From NCBI RefSeq assembly GCF_023653455.1, contig NZ_JAKEDR010000029.1:1-27498 (forward strand): DNA of 27,498 nt, given 5' to 3'. Each line of letters opens with the position of its first letter. Position 1 is the first letter of the stretch. The notes under the pieces were generated by a model, which did not search any database, was not told the DNA's origin, and saw only the letters and a list, made by a program, of their open reading frames with translations. Source of the stretch: Paraclostridium ghonii (GTDB taxonomy: Bacteria; Bacillota; Clostridia; Peptostreptococcales; Peptostreptococcaceae). The translations under genes and the position numbers were made by a program. This document shows, one piece after another, positions 22,310 through 27,498 of this stretch.

Positions 22310-22879
22310 ATGAGAGATACAGCTTTAGATATACTATTAAAACATTTAAAATCAGAACACTTAATAAAACATTCTTATGCAGTAGAGGCAGTCATGAGAG
22401 CATTAGCTAAAAAATTAGATCCTGAGCATGAAGAAGATTGGGCAATAGCAGGTTTATTACATGATATTGACTCGGATTTACTAGATTATAAAAACAACGA
22501 AGAGGATTCTAAAAGACATGGAATTCTTGCTGTAGATATTTTAAAGAAAGAAAACTTTGGGAATGAGAATATATATCATGCTATAATGGCACATAGTGAA
22601 GAAAATGGAACAGAAAGAATATCTTTAATGGATAAAGCTATTTATGCTGCTGATCCAATAACTGGATTTATAACAGCAATAACATTGGTTTATCCTGATA
22701 AAAAAATAGCTAGTGTAAAAGTTAAATCAATAACTAAGAGAATGAAAGAGTTAAGATTTGCAGCTGGAGCGAACAGAGAAGCAATGAAAAGCATTGAGGA
22801 TTTAGGAATACCTTTTTCTGAATTCGCAACATTAGCCCTAGAAGCAATGCAGGAAATAAGTACAGAATTAGATCTTTAA
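22310..22879 (+). CDS. HD-domain phosphohydrolase
   Basis: The 189-residue protein has the HD superfamily metal set: H21 (IKHSYAVEAVM), H51-D52 (AGLLHDID), a later H95 (IMAHSEENG) and D108 (SLMDKAIYAAD). It resembles single-domain HDIG proteins that hydrolyse phosphate esters of nucleotides; the substrate is unknown. I use the ATG at 22310, 7 nt after AAAGGAGA, rather than a TTG two codons upstream. A small YciI-like gene follows 35 bp later in the same operon. Confidence 0.88.
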   Translation: MRDTALDILLKHLKSEHLIKHSYAVEAVMRALAKKLDPEHEEDWAIAGLLHDIDSDLLDYKNNEEDSKRHGILAVDILKKENFGNENIYHAIMAHSEENGTERISLMDKAIYAADPITGFITAITLVYPDKKIASVKVKSITKRMKELRFAAGANREAMKSIEDLGIPFSEFATLALEAMQEISTELDL

Positions 22880-22914
22880 TATAGTAAAAATGTGTTATAA
22901 AAGGGGATGTAAGT

Positions 22915-23205
22915 ATGGTAATAGTGAATATAACGTATGTAGCTGAATTAAAAGAGATTGAGCAAAAACTAGACGAGCATATAGAGTTTTTAAATAAATA
23001 TTATGATAATAATAAATTTATATGTTCTGGAAGAAAAAATCCTAGAACAGGTGGTATAATTTTATGTAATGCTGATAAAGATGAAGTTGCTGAAATTATA
23101 AAAGAAGATCCATTTTATACTAACAAATTAGGTAATTATGAAATTATTGAATTTGAACCATCAAAGATTAATAATGAATTAATAAGTAATAAATTAGAAA
23201 ATTAA
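22915..23205 (+). CDS. YciI-like protein
   Basis: The 96-residue protein fits the YciI ferredoxin-like fold: ITYVAELKEIEQKLDEHIEFL (residues 5-25, His near 22 in the usual place), then SGRKNPRTGGIIL (about 38-50) and EIIKEDPFYTNKL. Family members are small dimeric proteins with a putative catalytic His, of uncertain reaction. AGGGGATGTAAGT precedes the ATG. It is the last gene of the HD operon and ends shortly before a repeat-family terminator. Confidence 0.8.
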   Translation: MVIVNITYVAELKEIEQKLDEHIEFLNKYYDNNKFICSGRKNPRTGGIILCNADKDEVAEIIKEDPFYTNKLGNYEIIEFEPSKINNELISNKLEN

Positions 23206-23212
23206 TAAGTTA

Positions 23213-23262
23213 AAAATGGCCTTAAAATCTATTTATTTAGACTTTAAGGCCATTAGTTTTAA
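23213..23262. repeat. palindromic repeat copy 5, strong bidirectional terminator
   Basis: AATGGCCTTAAAATCT (23215-23230), loop ATTTATTT and AGACTTTAAGGCCATT form a 16-bp stem with a single mismatch, followed by AGTTTT. This is the best-paired member of the family and lies 9 bp after the yciI-like stop. Confidence 0.85.
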
Positions 23263-23391
23263 AATAGCTACCATTTATGGTTAAACTAAAGAAGGACTAC
23301 GGTCAATTAATGATATAACACTAAGTATTCAAAGCTAACCCTAGGGTATTAAGATAAGTAAGTAGAATTTAGTCTTGTTAGATTAAAATAT

Positions 23392-24435
23392 TTAGTTGTT
23401 TATATAAAATGATACAAATTGTTGATCTTTAACTTTATCTAATTCAAATTCTTTTATTAATTTAAAGTTTTTAGTATCATATATATATATTTTATTTCCA
23501 TCTGAAGATATAAATTCATCTTTAACTATATAGCTTGTTTGATTATTGTTATTGCTATTGAATACATCTATCTTCATATTTTGTAAATTTATTTTTGCAA
23601 TTCTATTTTTTGTTTCATAACCATTATAACTTGCCTCTACTACATATAAATTATTATCATCAGAATGTAGTTTAAATAAGTTATCAAAAGGCAAATCTAT
23701 TGTATTTATAGAAAAATCATTTAGATTTAGTTTTATTAATTTATTGGATAAATTATCTTTACCATCTCTATTTGGCAATATGTACATATTATTATCAATT
23801 ATCTTAGCATCAATTACAAAGCTTAAATCTGGTAAATCAATGGTCTTAGATACTTTAAAGTTATCTTTATCTAAAATATATACTTTTCCATGAGTATTTG
23901 AATCGTGGATAATTGTTATAGTATATAAATTTTTACTGTCTTCCGTCATAAATATACCTTGACCTTGTATTTCTGTAGAATTTAAAACTTCATTTTTATT
24001 TAAATCAGTTTTAGATAAATATGTTGTTGTTAAAGTAGAAAATCCAGAGTAAGCATATTTATCATCTACACTAAAATGTGTAGGTGTAATCTTATCTGCA
24101 CTCTTAATTTTTTTATCTTCAAGAGTAGTAGTGTTTAATTGAAGGATATAGTTGTTACCCTTATTTTCAGATACAGGACACCCATAATATATGTAGTCTC
24201 CAACACTTATACCAGATTTCATAAAGCTTGATAATGTAATTCCACCAGCATTAATATCTTTATCAGATACATGTTTACCATCATTATCATATGTATATAG
24301 TTTTGATTTGTTATTATATATAGAACTATATATTACTCCATATTTATATTCAGATTTGCTAACTTTAGAATCAGAACAACCTGTAAAAATAAGTAGACTA
24401 AATATAAAGAACAATAATATCTTAAATATTTTCAT
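23392..24435 (-). CDS. secreted lipoprotein, beta-propeller-like
   Basis: The 347-residue protein begins with a lipoprotein signal (KIFKILLFFIFSLLIFTGC) with the lipobox IFTGC and modified Cys20. The mature part is built of repeated beta-rich units (YILQLNTTTLEDKKI, VYILDKDNFKVSKTIDLP, IYIYDTKNFKLIKEFELD) typical of a beta-propeller. It should sit on the outer face of the membrane; ligand unknown. Only 18 nt separate the upstream terminator from its start, so it has no promoter of its own and depends on read-through from the hydrolase gene at 24497-25165. AGAGGTGAAATAAA is its ribosome binding region. A truncated copy lies at 25289-25438. Confidence 0.8.
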   Translation of the reverse strand: MKIFKILLFFIFSLLIFTGCSDSKVSKSEYKYGVIYSSIYNNKSKLYTYDNDGKHVSDKDINAGGITLSSFMKSGISVGDYIYYGCPVSENKGNNYILQLNTTTLEDKKIKSADKITPTHFSVDDKYAYSGFSTLTTTYLSKTDLNKNEVLNSTEIQGQGIFMTEDSKNLYTITIIHDSNTHGKVYILDKDNFKVSKTIDLPDLSFVIDAKIIDNNMYILPNRDGKDNLSNKLIKLNLNDFSINTIDLPFDNLFKLHSDDNNLYVVEASYNGYETKNRIAKINLQNMKIDVFNSNNNNQTSYIVKDEFISSDGNKIYIYDTKNFKLIKEFELDKVKDQQFVSFYINN

Positions 24436-24453
24436 TTTATTTCACCTCTTAAA

Positions 24454-24490
24454 AAAGCCATATGTTATTGATTTAACAACATATGGCTTT
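24454..24490 (-). terminator. attenuator-like terminator between hydrolase and lipoprotein genes
   Basis: AAAGCCATATGTT pairs perfectly with AACATATGGCTTT, followed on the minus strand by six U residues and then at once by the lipoprotein ribosome binding site. Confidence 0.8.
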
Positions 24491-24496
24491 CTTTAA

Positions 24497-25165
24497 TTAA
24501 ATTCCCATAGAGTATATGCAACTCGTCTTATCAGATTGGAGTAAATTTACAGGAGTTACTATTCCTCCACCGTAATTTAAGTCTATACCAGTTGTATCTT
24601 TATAGGCTTTATATACTAATTGTGAACAATAGAACGAATCAGTAGTTTCTGTATTAAAAAAATTCCAGTTATAAGGTTTTCCTACTTGTTTGTATGCATA
24701 ATTTGCAGCATCTTGGTCTTTCTGTGGAGATGAATCTTTTACTAATAAACCATAGGCATTTTTGCAACTAGTATTCCATGTATTTGGATAAGTACCAACA
24801 CCATTCTCAGTGTAAGATTCAACAGTGGTAGTTGAATTATATACTATACCTGCATGTCCAACTAATTCACCAAATTTACTATCTTTAGTTACTAAAATAG
24901 CCCCTGGTTGTGTAGGATAAGTGCCTTCTTCAGATTGTTCAGATTGAACGCTTTTAAATTGTTTTTTATTTGGCTGACTCTTTTCAGCTCTATTTTCCCT
25001 AATTTGGTTATCGATTTCATTAAAAGCAGATATTTGTTCCTCAATAAGTGCTTTTGTATCATCGGATTCAATATTTTTGCTTTCATTAGCAAATGATACA
25101 TTTATTGAGCCAACAAAACATAACCCTAAAACTAATAAACTTGAAGCATATTTTTTTAATTTCAT
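24497..25165 (-). CDS. secreted YiiX/NlpC-P60-like cysteine hydrolase, paralogue 1
   Basis: The 222-residue product has a signal peptide (residues 1-26, cut after VSFA), a helical linker (about 35-75) and a papain-like fold of the YiiX/YycO type: PGAILVTKD (88-96), the catalytic His104 in LVGHAGIVY and Cys180 in SFYCSQLVYKAY, plus a GKPYNWNF block. The His-before-Cys order marks a permuted NlpC/P60 fold. A cell wall or lipid amide is the likely substrate. I choose the ATG at 25165, preceded by GGGAGGA at 5 nt, rather than a start 10 codons upstream that lies ahead of that site. Confidence 0.88.
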   Translation of the reverse strand: MKLKKYASSLLVLGLCFVGSINVSFANESKNIESDDTKALIEEQISAFNEIDNQIRENRAEKSQPNKKQFKSVQSEQSEEGTYPTQPGAILVTKDSKFGELVGHAGIVYNSTTTVESYTENGVGTYPNTWNTSCKNAYGLLVKDSSPQKDQDAANYAYKQVGKPYNWNFFNTETTDSFYCSQLVYKAYKDTTGIDLNYGGGIVTPVNLLQSDKTSCIYSMGI

Positions 25166-25203
25166 AATATTCCTCCCTATTTTATTACAATTCAACTAAT
25201 ATT

Positions 25204-25260
25204 TTACCAAATATTGTAAATATTGATTAAAATTATAACAAAATAAGTTCAAAAAAACAA
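25204..25260 (-). promoter_or_regulatory. promoter and operator-like palindrome of hydrolase 1
   Basis: On the minus strand TTGTTT (25255-25260) and TATAAT (25232-25237) are 17 bp apart. TTACCAAATATTGTAA (25204-25219), one mismatch from a perfect palindrome, lies just after the start point. The same layout occurs before the two paralogues. Confidence 0.7.
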
Positions 25261-25288
25261 GTTTTTGGTAAAAAATGTAATAAAATAG

Positions 25289-25438
25289 CTATAAATATAA
25301 AAATTTCTTTGTTTTTTTACATACTGCGTTGATTAAATGAGGATTACAGTATATTTTAACTTTAGAATCAGAACAATCTGTAAAAATAAGTAGACTAAAT
25401 ATAGAAGATAAGAATAAAAATATCTTAAATATTTTCAT
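25289..25438 (-). pseudogene. truncated second copy of the lipoprotein gene
   Basis: The first 26 codons match the start of the intact lipoprotein (KIFKIFLFL...SLLIFT, then CSDSK), but the Gly before the lipobox Cys is now Asp (TDC), and after about 26 codons the homology ends and the frame runs into unrelated AT-rich DNA, stopping after 49 codons. The upstream sequence (ribosome binding site and hairpin) also matches. It is the remnant of a duplicated hydrolase-lipoprotein unit. Confidence 0.8.
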
Positions 25439-25453
25439 TTTATTTTACCTCTT

Positions 25454-25496
25454 AAAAAAGTCATGTGTTATTAAATTAATAACACATGACTTTTTT
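25454..25496 (-). terminator. 19-bp perfect terminator after hydrolase 2
   Basis: AAAAAAGTCATGTGTTATT is exactly complementary to 25478-25496 over a 5-nt loop. It occupies the same place as the attenuator at 24454-24490. Confidence 0.85.
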
Positions 25497-25498
25497 TA

Positions 25499-26152
25499 TT
25501 AAACTCCTTTAGTGTACACTAAATCCGTAAGATCAGAGTTAACTATATCTATAGGGAATATAATCCCTCCATTATAATTTAAGTTTATACCACTTGTTTG
25601 TTTATATGATTGATAAACTAACTGTGAACAATAGAATGAATTAGTAGTATCTGGATTTAAGAAATTCCAATTATAAGGGTTACCTATATGTTCATATGCA
25701 TAAGATGCAGCAGATTCATTTTGATCTGTAGAAGCTTTATTTACTTCTAAACCATATACAGCATTATATCTAGTATTCCAGTCGTTTGCATAAGTACCTA
25801 CTCCAGTATTAGGCATAGATTCTACAGTAGTAGCTGAATTATAAACTATACATGCATGACCGACTAACTTATCTAGAAATCCATCTCTAGTTACTAATAT
25901 AGAACCTGTTTTTGTAGGGTAAGTCCCCTCTTCAGATTGAGTGCCTTTAAGTTGTCTTTTACCTTGATTGATCGTTTCAGATCTATCTTCTCTAATTTGT
26001 TTATCCAATTTATCAAATTCGGATATTTGTTTTTGAATTATTGATTTTGTGTCAGTAGGTTCACTATTTTCATTGGCAAAAGATATATCCATTGAGCCAG
26101 AAAAACATACCCCTAAAACTAGTAGGCTTAAAGCATATTTTTTTAATTTCAT
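25499..26152 (-). CDS. secreted YiiX/NlpC-P60-like cysteine hydrolase, paralogue 2
   Basis: The 217-residue protein shares the signal peptide (KLKKYA start, cut after ISFA at 26), linker and catalytic layout of its neighbours: GSILVTRDG (83-91), His99 in LVGHACIVY and Cys175 in SFYCSQLVYQSY. Gly in the His motif of paralogue 1 (GHAG) is Cys here (GHAC). Linker sequence has diverged more than the catalytic part. The ATG follows AGGGGAATTTACT. Its partner lipoprotein gene is the truncated one. Confidence 0.88.
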   Translation of the reverse strand: MKLKKYALSLLVLGVCFSGSMDISFANENSEPTDTKSIIQKQISEFDKLDKQIREDRSETINQGKRQLKGTQSEEGTYPTKTGSILVTRDGFLDKLVGHACIVYNSATTVESMPNTGVGTYANDWNTRYNAVYGLEVNKASTDQNESAASYAYEHIGNPYNWNFLNPDTTNSFYCSQLVYQSYKQTSGINLNYNGGIIFPIDIVNSDLTDLVYTKGV

Positions 26153-26180
26153 AGTAAATTCCCCTCTTATTAAAAAATTA

Positions 26181-26236
26181 TTACCAATTATTGGTAAATG
26201 TAATTAGATTATAACAAAAATTGACTTGAAAAACAA
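26181..26236 (-). promoter_or_regulatory. promoter and palindromic operator of hydrolase 2
   Basis: TTGTTT (26231-26236) and TATAAT (26208-26213) are 17 bp apart on the minus strand. TTACCAATTATTGGTAA (26181-26197) is a perfect 7+3+7 palindrome located at about +4 to +20. Confidence 0.75.
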
Positions 26237-26348
26237 TTTTTTAACAAAATATATAAGAATAGGAGTCAAATTTTAAGCTATTTTAGTAAATTAAAATACT
26301 TACTTTAGAATATATAAAGATTAATTAGTTATTTGAAAGGGGAGTATT

Positions 26349-26395
26349 AAAAATACCATTAGAATCCATCTATTTGGATTTCAAGGGTATTTTCA
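26349..26395. repeat. palindromic repeat copy 6, likely terminator
   Basis: ATACCATTAGAATCC, loop ATCTATTT and GGATTTCAAGGGTAT (26353-26390) form a stem with three mismatches followed by TTTTC. It lies 16 bp after the stop of hydrolase 3 (minus strand). Confidence 0.75.
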
Positions 26396-26405
26396 ATACT
26401 GGTTA

Positions 26406-27065
26406 TTAAACCCCTTGAGTATATACTGTATGTGTATTATTAGAGAGAATTAAATCTATAGGGAATACTATTCCTCCGTCTGCATTTATGTCTATTCCCA
26501 GTGTTTGTTTATAAGCTTGATACACTAATTGTGAGCAATAATAGTTGTCAAGATTTTCTGGATTGCAGTAAAAGTAATTATAGTTTTTTCCTCTTTGATT
26601 GTATGCATAAGTTGCAGCAGCTTGACCTTGAGCTAGTGATATTCCATTTAACTCTGCTCCATATACAGTATTATATCTAGCATTCCAGTTGTTTGAATAA
26701 GTACCAACGCCACTACCAATATAAGATTCAACAGTAGTAGATGCATTATATACTATACCTCCATGACCCATAAAAACATCCAGTATTCCATCTCTAGTTA
26801 CTAAAATAGAACCTGGTTTTGTTGGGTAATTTCCAGCTACAGATCTAGCACTTCTATATTGAACTTTATTTGATTGGGTAATTTGAGATCTACTTTCCCT
26901 AATTTTGTTATCCAATTCATTGAATTGTGATCTTTGTTTCTCAATCATTGCTTTTTTTTCAGTTGGGTCAATATTGGCATCTTCATTAGCAAATGATACA
27001 TTCATTGAGCTAGCAAAACATAACCCTAATACTAATATGCATGACGCATATTTTTTTAATTTCAT
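26406..27065 (-). CDS. secreted YiiX/NlpC-P60-like cysteine hydrolase, paralogue 3
   Basis: The 219-residue protein has the same signal peptide (cut after VSFA at 26), linker and fold: GSILVTRDG (85-93), His101 in FMGHGGIVY and Cys177 in NYYCSQLVYQAY. The block before the Cys reads GKNYNYFYCNPE instead of NWNF, so the substrate groove may differ. It is the first gene of the tandem set in transcription order and is not followed by a lipoprotein gene. The ATG follows AGGGGATG. Confidence 0.88.
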   Translation of the reverse strand: MKLKKYASCILVLGLCFASSMNVSFANEDANIDPTEKKAMIEKQRSQFNELDNKIRESRSQITQSNKVQYRSARSVAGNYPTKPGSILVTRDGILDVFMGHGGIVYNASTTVESYIGSGVGTYSNNWNARYNTVYGAELNGISLAQGQAAATYAYNQRGKNYNYFYCNPENLDNYYCSQLVYQAYKQTLGIDINADGGIVFPIDLILSNNTHTVYTQGV

Positions 27066-27081
27066 AATAGTACATCCCCTT

Positions 27082-27151
27082 TTGGCAAAATTTATTGGTA
27101 ATTTATGGAAATTGACAATTAAAGTATAACAAAAGTTGTCTCAGAAAACAA
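27082..27151 (-). promoter_or_regulatory. promoter and operator half-site of hydrolase 3
   Basis: TTGTTT (27146-27151) and TATACT (27123-27128) are 17 bp apart on the minus strand. ATTGGTAA at 27094-27101 matches one arm of the TTACCAAT palindrome; TTGGCAAA at 27082-27089 is weaker. The AT-rich stretch upstream of the -35 (ACAAAATATATAAGAA) is also shared with hydrolase 2. Confidence 0.65.
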
Positions 27152-27208
27152 TTTTTCACAAAATATATAAGAACATGCTGGAACTTTAATTAAATCTTAA
27201 AAGCTTAT

Positions 27209-27240
27209 TTAAAGAGTGCTAGTAAAAATGCCCTTAAAAT
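27209..27240. repeat. palindromic repeat copy 7, half only
   Basis: TTAAAGAGTGCTAGTAAAAA with TGCCCTTAAAAT matches the head and first arm of copy 1, then homology stops near the start of the insertion sequence remnant. The other arm may have been separated by the insertion. Confidence 0.6.
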
Positions 27241-27283
27241 TCAAATCAATAGATAAAATGTATCCTATAGAGTGGACAATTAT

Positions 27284-27308
27284 AAAATGCCCTTCTATAG
27301 GGTATTTT
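27284..27308. terminator. small hairpin in the IS leader
   Basis: AAAATGCCCT pairs with AGGGTATTTT (one G-U) over a 5-nt loop. It lies between TAGAGTGGACA (27269-27279), a possible IS end, and the transposase start, where it could block transcription entering the element. Confidence 0.5.
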
Positions 27309-27346
27309 TATGTATAATAAAATAAAACGACTCGGAGGATTAGATA

Positions 27347-27498
27347 ATGAGTAAAAAATTATTTACAGAAGATGAAATACTAGCTCATAATATTTCTACT
27401 AGTTTAAAGTTAGATATAGTATTAGACACTATATCCATTCTTAGTAAAAATGTAGGCGATAGCCTTCATAAAGATGCTTTCATACATTCAGACCAAGG
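27347..27498 (+). mobile_element. IS3-family transposase remnant, orfA start fused to orfB end (cut by window end)
   Basis: GGAGGATTAGATA precedes an ATG. The first residues, SKKLFTEDE, match the usual start of IS150-type orfA proteins. From residue 11 the sequence EILAHNISTSLKLDIVLDTI, then LHKDAFIHSDQG, matches the C-terminal catalytic part of an IS3-family orfB, including the second DDE Asp in HSDQG. An in-frame internal deletion has removed most of orfA and the front of orfB. It cannot be active. The element continues past the window. Confidence 0.75.

Noticed and set aside
24892-25101. 69-codon and 62-codon frames overlapping hydrolase 1
   Set aside because: They lie in other frames of a clear secreted enzyme gene and show no signal, domain or ribosome binding site.

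Overview
The window is very AT-rich DNA with strong aggGAGGtg-type ribosome binding sites, TTG/GTG starts and many short-loop terminators, which suggests a low-GC Clostridia. The type I toxin-antitoxin locus and the protein families resemble Clostridioides and Paraclostridium (Peptostreptococcaceae). The genus is an inference. Two adjacent iteron-type replication initiators show that most of the window is plasmid DNA (or an integrated plasmid).

1-5.9 kb, metabolic and regulatory genes: an Ile-specific T-box leader and a second structured leader of unknown type precede brnQ (branched-chain amino acid uptake). A gntR-type repressor and a GH4 6-phospho-alpha-glucosidase form a minus-strand operon with a clear promoter and operator. 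A padR-DUF2812 pair follows, with its own operator region.

5.9-11.5 kb: a zinc-finger protein of unknown role, a decayed gene, then the most novel locus. This is a B12-binding radical SAM enzyme with a PqqD-like C-terminal domain, whose stop overlaps the start of a 34-codon peptide, followed by a hairpin and an MFS exporter. I read it as an undescribed RiPP (ribosomally made, modified peptide) cassette.

11.5-17.2 kb: an ECF sigma/anti-sigma pair (DUF4179), then two paralogous Rep_3 initiators. Each has its own iteron array (6 x 22 bp; nine cores at 21/21/22 spacing) and its own AT-rich AAATACT tract. A stray iteron fragment lies downstream of rep1.

17.2-23.2 kb: a signal peptidase broken by one base in a seven-base homopolymer, a DUF3784 membrane protein, a second sigma/anti-sigma pair, a C. 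difficile-like type I toxin with its antisense RNA, an acetyltransferase, two unannotated-size membrane peptides, an HD hydrolase and a YciI-like protein.

23.4-27.1 kb: three tandem paralogues of a secreted YiiX/NlpC-like cysteine hydrolase. All have the same promoter design and an operator-like palindrome. Two are followed by a hairpin and a lipoprotein gene, one intact and one reduced to its signal peptide. The window ends in an IS3-family remnant that joins the start of orfA to the end of orfB.

A family of about 50-bp palindromes with a conserved, non-palindromic head is scattered from 17.8 kb to 27.2 kb, mostly at gene ends.
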